From an uncultured Lachnospiraceae bacterium (GTDB lineage: Bacteria > Bacillota > Clostridia > Lachnospirales > Lachnospiraceae): DNA of 56,858 nucleotides. Location of the stretch: the NCBI GenBank assembly GCA_900317585.1, contig ONHG01000018.1, positions 1 through 56,858 of the forward strand, written 5' to 3'. Each line of letters starts with the position of its first letter. Position 1 is the first letter of the stretch. Made by a program: the position numbers and the translations under genes. This document shows, piece after piece, positions 1 to 8,900 of this stretch. The notes beneath the pieces were generated by a model that worked only from the letters and a program-made list of their open reading frames with translations, ran no database searches and had not been told where the DNA came from.

Positions 1-1
1 G

Positions 2-124
2 GCTGTGTATGAGGATTGCGTGAAGGAAGAATTGGAGATTATAAAGAAAGCCGGTGAGTTTGGAGGCAAACTTTGCAGTAAGGTGACAATGGAAATTATA
101 AAAGATAAATTGAAGATAGGTTGA
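2..124 (+). CDS. 3' end of an unidentified gene (partial)
   Basis: An open frame enters from the left edge and ends at a TGA at 122-124. It reads as about 40 charged, helical residues rich in Lys and Glu with two Cys (…DCVKEELEIIKK…, …GGKLCSKVTMEIIKDKL…). The stop overlaps the TTG start of the next gene as TTGA, which suggests translational coupling. I do not recognise the family and too little is present to assign a function. It could also be an out-of-frame piece of the neighbouring peptidase gene, but it does not look like a signal peptide. Confidence 0.45.
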   Translation, partial: AVYEDCVKEELEIIKKAGEFGGKLCSKVTMEIIKDKLKIG

Positions 125-813
125 CTTTTGAAGATATACCTGACACAAGTATATCTGATACGAGTGTAGCTGATACGAATACACCTGACACGAGTACATC
201 TGAAGCAGATATTCTGGATCCGACCTATGAGAATAATAAAGAGCAATTTTATATATCCGAAATCCCGGATGACATTTTTGAAAAAATGCAGGGCAAATCC
301 TACAAGGCAGATTGTACACTCCCCAGAGAAAATCTGCGATATATACATGTACTGCACGTAGGCTTTGACAATCAGGTACATGAAGGTGAGCTGGTTGTAA
401 ATAAAGATATCGCAGATGATGTACTTGAAATATTTAAGGAGCTCTATGAGTCCGGATATCAAATAGAAAAAGTCAGACTTGTTGATGAATACGATGCAGA
501 TGATGAGGCATCTATGAGTGACAATAATTCATCGGCCTTCAATTTCAGATTTATCTCCCACACTACAAAGATATCGAAGCATGGAATGGGAATGGCGGTG
601 GATATCAACACTCTATACAATCCTTATGTCAAAACAGTCGATGGGGAGCTTTCGATTGAGCCTGCAAATGCCACAGATTATGTTGACCGGAGCAGGGATT
701 TTTCGCACAAGATTGACCATGATGATTTATGCTATAAACTGTTTACGGAGCATGGCTTTGAGTGGGGAGGCGATTGGACGCATTCCAAGGATTATCAGCA
801 TTTTGAAAAATAA
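121..813 (+). CDS. M15-family (VanY/D-Ala-D-Ala carboxypeptidase-like) metallopeptidase
   Basis: Predicted zinc peptidase of the M15 group, which cuts peptidoglycan peptides. Seen: the metal motif SKHGMGMAVD at residues 152-161 (H154, D161 as ligands), NPYV at 167-170, and the C-terminal WTHSKDYQHF with H227 as third ligand. The domain covers about residues 65-230. Residues 1-35 are a low-complexity D-T-S repeat linker. The start is a TTG overlapping the upstream stop (TTGA); the frame is closed just upstream, so no longer form exists. Odd: no signal peptide or membrane helix precedes the linker, although this domain normally acts outside the cell. Either the N-terminus was lost by mutation or the protein is non-classical. 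The catalytic part looks intact. Confidence 0.8.
   Translation: MTFEDIPDTSISDTSVADTNTPDTSTSEADILDPTYENNKEQFYISEIPDDIFEKMQGKSYKADCTLPRENLRYIHVLHVGFDNQVHEGELVVNKDIADDVLEIFKELYESGYQIEKVRLVDEYDADDEASMSDNNSSAFNFRFISHTTKISKHGMGMAVDINTLYNPYVKTVDGELSIEPANATDYVDRSRDFSHKIDHDDLCYKLFTEHGFEWGGDWTHSKDYQHFEK
139..198 (+). repeat. Four 15-bp tandem units in the peptidase linker
   Basis: Four imperfect 15-bp units begin at 139, 154, 169 and 184, each reading roughly (C/T)CTGA(C/T)ACGAGTACA and encoding five-residue blocks of the D-T-S/N-x-x type. This is a slippage-prone in-frame repeat, so linker length may vary between strains. Confidence 0.8.
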
Positions 814-823
814 TGCTGATAAT
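791..823. terminator. Bidirectional terminator-like hairpin
   Basis: Perfect 12-bp inverted repeat ATTATCAGCATT / AATGCTGATAAT with a 9-nt loop, lying between the convergent peptidase and aldo/keto reductase genes. The peptidase stop codon (811-813) sits in the loop and right arm. The T tract is weak on the + strand. Confidence 0.6.
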
Positions 824-825
824 TT

Positions 826-1746
826 CTACGGAAGCAGGTGCCCAGCTGCCAGATACAGCTCATACCATTCCTCGCGAGTCAGAGTAATATCGCATGCCGC
901 GATAATTTCCTTCAGGCGGCTTTCACTTGCAGTTCCGGTAACAATCTGCATATTTGCCGGATGGCGTAAAATCCATGCAGCCGCAATAGTAGTATCGCTG
1001 ACATTATATTTTTCGGCTATCACATGAAGTTTTTTATTCAGTTCCGGGTATTCGTCGCTTCCGAGAAAACAGCCTTTCCATGCCGGCATCTGAAACGGAG
1101 ACCATGCCTGGAGAGTGATATTGTGGAGGCGGCAGTAGTCGAGCAGACTTCCGTCGTGATCAATTGAACCGGGTGTTTCCATATTGACTTCCATGCCATT
1201 TGCAACGAGATTGGAAACAGGAATGCTGAACTGAACCTGATTGACAACGAGTGGTTGGCGGACATATTTCTGTAGCAGTTCAATCTGCATCGGCTTATGA
1301 TTTGAAACACCAAAATGGCGAACCTTTCCGCTTTCAAAAAGAACATCAAATGCAGCGGCAACCTCTTCCGGTTCTACGAGTGCATCCGGACGATGAAGCA
1401 GCAGAAGATCAAGATAATCTGTATGAAGCCTTTTTAAAATACCATTGACAGATTTCAGAATATGCTCCTTTGAGAGATCATAGAAGCCTTGGCGGATGCC
1501 ACATTTTGACTGCAGGTAAATATCTTCACGCTTTAGGGATGGATCGTCTGCAAACGCTTCGCCGAATACGCTCTCACTCATACCGCCACCGTAGATATCC
1601 GCGTGATCAAAGAAATATGCGCCCTGTTCCAGCGCAGCATGAATAAAATGATTCATCTCATCCTTTGATTTTTCAGAAAGGCGCATGCATCCAACTGCAA
1701 CTGAAGGAACCTTTCGTATGTGATTGCCTAAAATTGTTTCTCTCAT
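826..1746 (-). CDS. Aldo/keto reductase family oxidoreductase
   Basis: NAD(P)H-dependent reductase of the aldo/keto reductase superfamily with a TIM-barrel fold, cytoplasmic; substrate unknown. The catalytic tetrad is visible: D47 (FFDHAD), Y52 (DIYGGG), K81 (LQSKCG) and H118 (LLLHRPD). The cofactor-binding region follows near the C-terminus (ILRHPANMQIVTG). At 306 aa it is full length, of the YdhF-like type. ATG start with AAAGGAG upstream. It lies 20 nt downstream of the fliB-like gene on the same strand, so the two are probably co-transcribed. Confidence 0.88.
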   Translation of the reverse strand: MRETILGNHIRKVPSVAVGCMRLSEKSKDEMNHFIHAALEQGAYFFDHADIYGGGMSESVFGEAFADDPSLKREDIYLQSKCGIRQGFYDLSKEHILKSVNGILKRLHTDYLDLLLLHRPDALVEPEEVAAAFDVLFESGKVRHFGVSNHKPMQIELLQKYVRQPLVVNQVQFSIPVSNLVANGMEVNMETPGSIDHDGSLLDYCRLHNITLQAWSPFQMPAWKGCFLGSDEYPELNKKLHVIAEKYNVSDTTIAAAWILRHPANMQIVTGTASESRLKEIIAACDITLTREEWYELYLAAGHLLP

Positions 1747-1766
1747 AGTAAAAATCTCCTTTGTAA

Positions 1767-2978
1767 TTATTTTCTAATTCCAATAATTAGTGCGGCGTAG
1801 CCCCAATCCCATATGAGCTTTGCAAAGCTGTTTTCCAGATATTCGCGTATGTCATCATCATCATATCCTGTCATGCGTGAGATGATGACAATATGCTCTC
1901 TGATGGTTTCATATGTCAACGGACTATTGGTATTGTGACTGTACCACAAGAAAAGACTTTGACGTATAGCAGTGTATTCAATCATAATCCACTGCATTTT
2001 GATAATCATGTGTTCAATAATTTTTTTAGTGGATGCTGCTTCAGGCGATATCAGGTCGGAAAACAGCTCGTTTGCCAGATAATTGCGAAAAACAATGTCA
2101 TAATCTGTGAGCATTGAGCAAAATTGTTTCTGCGATGTTTGCAAGGTGCGGCTCATGGAGTTATTGTCTGACTGTGAATAAATATTGGAGTATCTACAAG
2201 CCTCGGTCAGTACAGGCTGAAGAAAGGCTGTGTATAAACCCTCTTTACGATAATTTACTGATAAATCCTGAAGCAGCTCATTGCATTCGATAAATGTATC
2301 TTCGGCCGGGATATGGATATCTTCCATGGCGGTATTCAGTTCATTAAGCGTATGTCCGGAAAAATATTCCTGTATATGTTCATTGGTGACAGGCTGGTTT
2401 TTATATAATTCCAATAAAATGTAAAGCCCATCAAGCAAAGCCAGCTCCACTGAAAGCCCTTGGTCAGATATCAGTTTAATCAGATTATCACGGATTAAAA
2501 ATGCCGGAGATAAATTATTCTGGGTCTCGGATATTACAGGAAATGTGACAGGTTTTTCGCACCACAGGTCGATAACTGCCGGACAGCACGGCATGAGTGT
2601 TCGTTCCTCATGTCTTGAAAACCGGTGGATTTCTCTGGGAAACAGTGCACATGTTTCTGAAAGCACTTCATCTGAGTATGTCATTACAAGATGACATAGC
2701 TTATCCTTTGAAAGAAACGGACACCGGTGTTTTTCGTCCAGTTTAATAACCAGACTGCCATCCTTATGGCATGTGTATGAGCTTAGATTGACACTTTTTC
2801 CAGACACTTTATCAGCAGAAAAAGGGGCTGTAGATAAAGTATCCGGAGGAGAAAGCTTCTTCCATTTGCGGTTTGTAGCGTCGTCTACTGCAGTTTTCCA
2901 CTCCTGACAGCATGTGATACTGCATTTGTCAGCAATACATTTGAAATTGTTGTAATAGTCCGGTTGATAGTTTTTCAT
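1767..2978 (-). CDS. fliB: Flagellin lysine-N-methylase homologue (FliB family)
   Basis: Homologue of FliB, which methylates lysines of flagellin. Seen: the N-terminal cysteine cluster typical of the family (CIADKCSITCCQEW, about residues 15-28), more Cys around residue 90 (HRCPFLS…LCHL) and a Cys pair near 130 (LMPCCPAV), consistent with a metal or Fe-S cluster. I chose the ATG at 2976-2978 because AAGGAGAACT lies directly upstream; an upstream ATG at 3041 would add 21 residues without a good ribosome site. 403 aa, normal for the family. It heads a probable two-gene minus-strand unit. No flagellin gene is in the window. Confidence 0.8.
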   Translation of the reverse strand: MKNYQPDYYNNFKCIADKCSITCCQEWKTAVDDATNRKWKKLSPPDTLSTAPFSADKVSGKSVNLSSYTCHKDGSLVIKLDEKHRCPFLSKDKLCHLVMTYSDEVLSETCALFPREIHRFSRHEERTLMPCCPAVIDLWCEKPVTFPVISETQNNLSPAFLIRDNLIKLISDQGLSVELALLDGLYILLELYKNQPVTNEHIQEYFSGHTLNELNTAMEDIHIPAEDTFIECNELLQDLSVNYRKEGLYTAFLQPVLTEACRYSNIYSQSDNNSMSRTLQTSQKQFCSMLTDYDIVFRNYLANELFSDLISPEAASTKKIIEHMIIKMQWIMIEYTAIRQSLFLWYSHNTNSPLTYETIREHIVIISRMTGYDDDDIREYLENSFAKLIWDWGYAALIIGIRK

Positions 2979-3103
2979 AGTTCTCCTTTGCCGTCTTATA
3001 GATTTGCGAACAATGCATATTGTAATTGTAAATGAAATCAATCACTATTACAATAGATAGAAAAAATAAGAGGCAAGAGGTAAAGAGATTATCATCAAAT
3101 AAG

Positions 3104-3132
3104 TTGCATAATTGCTTTTAAAACTATATAAT
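3104..3132 (+). promoter_or_regulatory. Promoter of the Wadjet operon
   Basis: TTGCAT (3104-3109), 17-bp spacer, TATAAT (3127-3132), about 47 bp before the jetA GTG start. A close match to the sigma-A consensus and the only good candidate in the gap. Confidence 0.7.
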
Positions 3133-3178
3133 AGGTTTATTATTACAATTTATATTAGAATGATGAAGAGGAATACAG

Positions 3179-4660
3179 GTGCAGGTTTCGGATAAACTAA
3201 TAAAACCATTAACAGAGGCAAAATATTTGAATGCGGATAATATCAGCAGATATCGCTGTATTATGCGCATTTTTTTTGAAAATTATGAAAAGCTCAGGTA
3301 TTGGCTGTATCAGGAGGATGTATATGAGCAGATGATTGCGGATCCATTCTGGGCAGATTACAAGATAGAACAGTGTCAGCAGGATCTTGCTATGCTGACT
3401 GAGTGGAAGAATCTCAATACCATTCAGGATACAAAAAAGGTTTCATCAATAGAAGAGTTTAAAAACAAGAAATACAGATATCAGATGTCAGAGTATAGTG
3501 TAGAGATAGAAAGGCTTGTACTTCGACTGGAAAATCTTCTTGTCGAGGGCGCATCATTAGAGCCTACACTGCTTGAGCGTATTAGAAGAAATGTTGAAAA
3601 AATCCCTGATATAGCTGTGCATGATAAGGATGAGGTTCATACATGGTGGGATGATCTGAACAATGATTTTGTGAGACTGAACCAGAATTATCAGGATTAT
3701 ATCAGAGATTTAAACAGTGTAAAGTCTGAGGAAATGATGCATACAAAAGAGTTTCTTGTATTTAAAGACCGGCTGATAGAGTATCTTCGAAGCTTTATTA
3801 AGGGTTTACAGAGAAATGTTGGGGTTATTGAGGAATGTCTGAGGCAGCAGGAGGAGAATAGGCTTAATCAGATATTTGACAAGGTAGTGGAGTATGAGAT
3901 GTCAATTCCGCGTATGGATACGGTTCTGACAAGGCAGATGATAGAGCAGAATGTTGTTGGAAGATACCAGAGTATGTATGACTGGTTTGTCGGAAGTGAA
4001 GGGCAGGAAAATGAGGCAGGAAAGCTTTTTGATGTAACGAATGACATTATACGGCGAATTACTCGCTATGCTGCTGCATTAAGTGAGAAAAATGCGCTTG
4101 GTGCAAATAGAAAAGAAGAATATAAGAAGGTAGCAGAGCTTTTTATGAGATGTGAGGATTTATCGCAGGCCCATAAAATGTCGGCCATGGTCTTCGGAAT
4201 GGAAAAACCTTTTCATGTTTCAGCGGATAGTATAAGAGAAACGGATAGCATAAATAAAGGCGTTTATGAGGAAAAGCCGTTTTGTATAGATTTGAAGCCC
4301 AGAGTCAGAACATACCGGGAGAAAACCAAACGAAGTTCTATCGTGGAAGCCAGGGAGAAGAAGATTGAAACCAGAAGAAAAATTATTGAGCGTCAGAAAG
4401 AGGAAATGCGCAAAATAAATGAGCTGGAGAAGGATGGCATGATTGATTTTGCAGAGCTGCCTGTTTTAGAGCCGGGAATAAGGGAGATATTGTTGAAATG
4501 GATTTCCGATGCACTGGAATCCGCAGACTTTTCAGCCAGAACCGATGATGGAAGAACGTACAAGCTTTATAAAAGTGACTCGGAAACATGTGTTGTTCAC
4601 TGCGAGGATGGCAATTTTACCATGCCAAGGATGAGGCTTGTATTTGATGAAAATGTCTGA
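3179..4660 (+). CDS. jetA: Wadjet type II component JetA (TIGR02677 / DUF2397 family)
   Basis: First gene of a Wadjet operon, an SMC-like anti-plasmid system. JetA is the kleisin-like subunit that bridges the SMC heads. 493 aa, mostly helical, with predicted coiled-coil around residues 385-420 (long E/K/R run, IVEAREKKIETRRKIIERQ) and a small C-terminal beta domain. GTG start at 3179 is supported by AGAGGA 7 nt upstream; the two nearby ATGs are in another frame. Assignment rests on family recognition plus the order jetA-B-C-D. Unlike the rest of the operon, it is separated from the next gene by 159 bp, which contains an interspersed repeat. Confidence 0.85.
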   Translation: MQVSDKLIKPLTEAKYLNADNISRYRCIMRIFFENYEKLRYWLYQEDVYEQMIADPFWADYKIEQCQQDLAMLTEWKNLNTIQDTKKVSSIEEFKNKKYRYQMSEYSVEIERLVLRLENLLVEGASLEPTLLERIRRNVEKIPDIAVHDKDEVHTWWDDLNNDFVRLNQNYQDYIRDLNSVKSEEMMHTKEFLVFKDRLIEYLRSFIKGLQRNVGVIEECLRQQEENRLNQIFDKVVEYEMSIPRMDTVLTRQMIEQNVVGRYQSMYDWFVGSEGQENEAGKLFDVTNDIIRRITRYAAALSEKNALGANRKEEYKKVAELFMRCEDLSQAHKMSAMVFGMEKPFHVSADSIRETDSINKGVYEEKPFCIDLKPRVRTYREKTKRSSIVEAREKKIETRRKIIERQKEEMRKINELEKDGMIDFAELPVLEPGIREILLKWISDALESADFSARTDDGRTYKLYKSDSETCVVHCEDGNFTMPRMRLVFDENV

Positions 4661-4738
4661 GTCAGACTATGTACATAGAGCCTATACACATATGAGTAAA
4701 ATTAGCTGCATAGCAGCGCGAATCGGAACGGAGTGTAG

Positions 4739-4794
4739 ACAAAGCACAAGTATCGTGCGGTTTTGAGAATGTGCGTGGGGCTGAATAGTTACGA
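4739..4794 (+). repeat. Interspersed intergenic repeat, copy A (between jetA and jetB)
   Basis: A stretch of about 56 bp that recurs at 19264-19324 with only a few changes. Shared blocks are ACAAAGCAC, AGTATCGTGCG, GAATGTGCGTGGG and CTGAATAGTTACGA. It contains an imperfect palindrome (GCACAA-GTA-TCGTGC) and is preceded by another small one (GCTGC-ATA-GCAGC, about 4704). No coding potential. Confidence 0.75.
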
Positions 4795-4819
4795 TATAAG
4801 AATATACAGAGGATAGTCA

Positions 4820-5965
4820 ATGAATGAGATAGAGATATTATTGAATAGAAGGTGGGTTCTCAAATCAGAGGATAAGGAGCTGTATTACAAAGTAAGGGAT
4901 GCGGTTGGAGAACTGAGAAAATATTCGACGGATAAGCTGGGATGCCAGATTATAGACAATTCAACGCTCGTAAAGATGGAAAAAATACCGGTTGTGCCGG
5001 AGCCGTTTATGGGAATAATACAGTTTTCGTCAAAGGAAGAGTATGTTTTTCTGTGTATCCTGCTGATGTTTTTGGAGGATAGGGATGCACAGGAACAGTT
5101 TATTTTATCACAGTTCACAGAATATGCAGCTTCAATTATGCCGGGAGAGATAACGGACTGGACTGTGTACACAAACAGGCGCAGGCTCATAAGAGTTCTT
5201 AGATTTGCAGTGGAGCAGGGGCTTATCAGTGTGACAGATGGAACGGATGAGCTGTTTATGGATGACGCAGGGGGTGAAGTGCTGTATGAGAACACAGGCG
5301 CTTCAAAGTACTTTATGAGAAATTTTCCAAAGGACATTATGGGGTATACATCACCGGATGATTTCAGGGAGAGTGAATGGTTTGATGTCGATGAGGACCG
5401 GGGTTTTGCAAGGCGTCACAGAGTATACAAGAGGCTGCTTTTTGCACCGGCTATGTACAGGGAGGATGGTTCAGATGAAGATTTTGAATACCTGAAAAAT
5501 TACAGAGGCAGGCTCATAGAGGACTTAGAGCAGATGTTTGAATGCCATGTGCACATTCACAGAGGCAGTGCTTATTTACTGTCAGGAGAGGATTGCAGAA
5601 TGGGAACCGTTTTTCCGGGAAACAATTCCATTTCTGATATTCTGCTCATATGCTTTGGGGAAATTCGTAAAAAGATAGAGCAGAAAGAGTGGAAAATATC
5701 GCAGGATGAGATGTGTGTTGTGGATAGAATTGCCTTTGAAGCACTTATAAAGAATGTGAAAAAAGATTTCGGCGCAGGATTTTCAAAAATGTATCGAGAT
5801 ATGCCGGAGGGAGAGTTTGTAGAAAATGTTATAGGTGAAATGGAGCGATGGATGTTTATAAAGATGGAAAATGAAACACATCAGATAAAGATTTGTCCGT
5901 TAACCGGAAAAATACAGGGAAGTTATCCATCGGATTTCATAGGAGGAAGAGACAATGAACAGTAG
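4820..5965 (+). CDS. jetB: Wadjet type II component JetB (TIGR02678 / DUF2398 family)
   Basis: 381-aa subunit of the Wadjet complex, the KITE-like (winged-helix) partner that binds the SMC neck and kleisin. Recognisable family features are the N-terminal helical region (ILLNRRWVLKSEDKELYYKVRD), a Trp/Tyr-rich segment near 110 (DWTVYTNRRRLIRVLRFAVEQGLI) typical of winged helix, and a following acidic segment. ATG start at 4820. Its last codons overlap jetC by 11 nt (ATGAACAGTAG), consistent with translational coupling and fixed stoichiometry. Confidence 0.87.
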   Translation: MNEIEILLNRRWVLKSEDKELYYKVRDAVGELRKYSTDKLGCQIIDNSTLVKMEKIPVVPEPFMGIIQFSSKEEYVFLCILLMFLEDRDAQEQFILSQFTEYAASIMPGEITDWTVYTNRRRLIRVLRFAVEQGLISVTDGTDELFMDDAGGEVLYENTGASKYFMRNFPKDIMGYTSPDDFRESEWFDVDEDRGFARRHRVYKRLLFAPAMYREDGSDEDFEYLKNYRGRLIEDLEQMFECHVHIHRGSAYLLSGEDCRMGTVFPGNNSISDILLICFGEIRKKIEQKEWKISQDEMCVVDRIAFEALIKNVKKDFGAGFSKMYRDMPEGEFVENVIGEMERWMFIKMENETHQIKICPLTGKIQGSYPSDFIGGRDNEQ

Positions 5966-8900
5966 GTGGCAGGCAAACAAAATCGGGCTTATAAACTTTT
6001 GGTATTATGATGAGCAGGAGTTTCCTTTTGTAAAAGGACGAATCCTGCTTCGTGGCTCAAATGGTTCGGGTAAATCTGTTACAATGCAGAGTGTTGTTCC
6101 GTTACTGCTGGATGGAAATATGAGTCCGGAGAGGCTTGATCCATTTGGCTCAAGAGATAGGAAGATGAGCAGCTATCTGCTTGAAGAGGATGACGGCAGA
6201 GATGAGAGAACAGGCTATCTTTATCTGGAATTTAAGAGAAAAGACAGCGAGACATATATGACTGTTGGCATGGGAATCCGTGCCAGAAGAGGGAAACCGC
6301 TGGATAAATGGTATTTTGGGCTGACTGATGGACGACGTGTTGGAAAGGATTTTTATCTCTATAAGGATATGGGGGAAAAGGTTACCTTATCCAAAAAAGA
6401 GCTTGAAAACAGAATAGGCACAGGCGGCAGAGTAATTGACAGACAGGTTGACTATATGGATTATGTAAATCGTCAGATATTTGGTTTTGATACTCCTGAC
6501 GAGTATAAAGAGCTGGTGGATTTACTGATTCAGCTTCGTACTCCAAAGCTGTCTAAGGATTTTAAGCCATCTGTAATAAATGATATTTTAAGTGATTCGT
6601 TGCAGCCACTTTCAGATGAGGATCTTCGTCCTATGTCTGAGGCAATAGAGAACATGGATACGATGAACATGAATCTGAAAAGCCGCAAAGAGGCAAAACA
6701 GGCTGCAGAGAAAATCAATACAGTATTTAATAAATACAATAAGCTTTTGCTTTTTGACAAGGCAGACAGACTGGTGCAGGTGCAGCAGAAGCTTGAGGAT
6801 GCAGACAAGGCAGGAAAAGAACTGCAGAACAGGTATGAAGCGTGTCTGGAAAATATCAAAGACCTTGAAGCAAAAATAATCAGTATCAATGCCAAAAAGG
6901 ATACCTTGGAAAAGGAAAGGGAATCTCTTGGAAAAAGTGACGCTTTTGCACTTAAGGAAAGAGAGGCTAAGCTTGGGAAAGAAATATGTGAGCATGAGAA
7001 AACTATCCGTGAAAAGAATGTATTTCTTTCTTCAAAGGAAGAAAAGTACCGTGATGTAGAGCGTCAGATAAAGGATGAGGAAGACAGGCGGTATGAGAAG
7101 GAGAAGGAACTTAATGCATTGCTTGAGGAAATGCAGGATGAGGCGGAAAGAATGTCATTTCAGGAGTTTTCTTTCATGCAGGAGGAGCTCTGTGAGAATA
7201 TTGAAAACGAGTATAAGTTTGAGCTTCACAGACAACAGTTTGGTATCACAAAAAAGAATATAATTGAAGGAATGAAGCTTCTGGAAGATATCAGACAGCT
7301 TGATATACATAAGGAAGAGCTCGTCCAAAAGAGGGAAAAACAGATTCGAGAGCTTGATATGGTACAAAGAAAGATATCAGAGCTTGAGAGTGTGCTTGTC
7401 CAGGTAGAGAATGAGTGGAAAGAAGCCCTGTATAAATGGAATGAGGAGAATACAGAGCTTAAGTTAGAAAGAGGATTTCTCGGAGAGCTTAGTATATTTG
7501 CAGATGATTATAATGAAAAGTCGGATTTTGCAATAATACGACGGAAAATCAGTGAAAAATGGACGGATAAAGATTCACAGCTTCAGCTTGCACTTAACTC
7601 AAAAAGGGCTGCTATGGATGAAGCTGATTCTGAGCTTGACGAGATAAAAACACAGCTAAAGGAGTGGGAGAATCAGAAGGAACCACAGCCTGAAAGAACC
7701 GAAGCTGTCATAAAAAACAGAAACAGACTAAAAGAAGCAGGTATTCCTTATCAGGAATTTTACAAGGTCATAGAGTTTGACACAGGTCTTTCGGACGAAG
7801 CGTGCAATCATCTTGAGGAAGCGCTTCTTAAGATGGGAATACTCGATGCAATTGTTGTCGATGAGCAGTATAAGGAGCAGGTTTTAAAGCACGCTGCCGG
7901 GTGTGAGGATCACTATCTTTTTGCATCAAAAGCTGTAGAAGGAAAGAGTCTTTTAGATGTTCTTGAATTGAATGATGAGGTCAATGATATATTTTCCAAT
8001 CAGAGGCTTACAAGTATTCTAAGCAATATTTCATATGATGAAGCAAATGATATTTCAGTGATGGCAGATGGAACATATCATATGGGTGTGCTCAACGGAA
8101 CCATCACAGGGGAATATACGGCAGGATTTTTGGGAACTAAGGCCAGAGAGAGAAACAGACAGCTTAAAATTGCAGAATGTAAAAATAAAATTGCAGCTAT
8201 TGAAGCACAGATAGATGCGCTGGATGAAGAATGCAATGTCTTGTCACAGAGAAAGAGAAGTATGAAAGAAGAATATGAAAATCTGCCGGATGACAAGGAT
8301 ATGAGAGAAGCACTCAACCTTCTTCTGGAACAGGAGAGGCAGCACTCACAGATTAGAGCTGAAAATGAAAAACTCGATGAGCAGTTGACTATTCTGATGG
8401 AAGAAATAAAGGATAAAAGAAAAGCTGCACTTGAGATATCAGAGAAGCTTTATTTAACGTGCTCTTATGATAATTTTGCTGATGCAAAGGAAGCTGCAGA
8501 GGAGTATGATAAGGCGTTAGTACGTCTGGCAGCAGTCCATGAGCTGCTTATCAGGAGCATTTCATATATGAAGGAGAGAAGGAGGTATCTTGAAGACCTT
8601 GATTATGATATGGATCAGGTCAGATACGATATCAGGGAGAATGAAAAGCTGCTGGATCAAAAGAAGGCTGAGAGAAAATCTATACTTGAACAGCTTGCGC
8701 TTACGGATTATGAGGAGATAAAGGAAAGACTGGATGCATGTGTTAACTGGCTTGCGGCATATCCGGCTTTATTAGAAAAAACTGTTGGTGAAAATACGCA
8801 GGCGAAGGATGAAGCAGAGGCCATAAAAAATGATAGCCGGGCTATTAATGAAACGATAAGTGATTTAGACAAAAAGATGGTATTCCTTCAAAAATGTTAT

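Noticed and set aside
518-1027. 169-codon frame across the peptidase and aldo/keto reductase genes
   Set aside because: Crosses the terminator hairpin and overlaps two clear genes in another frame; no domain.
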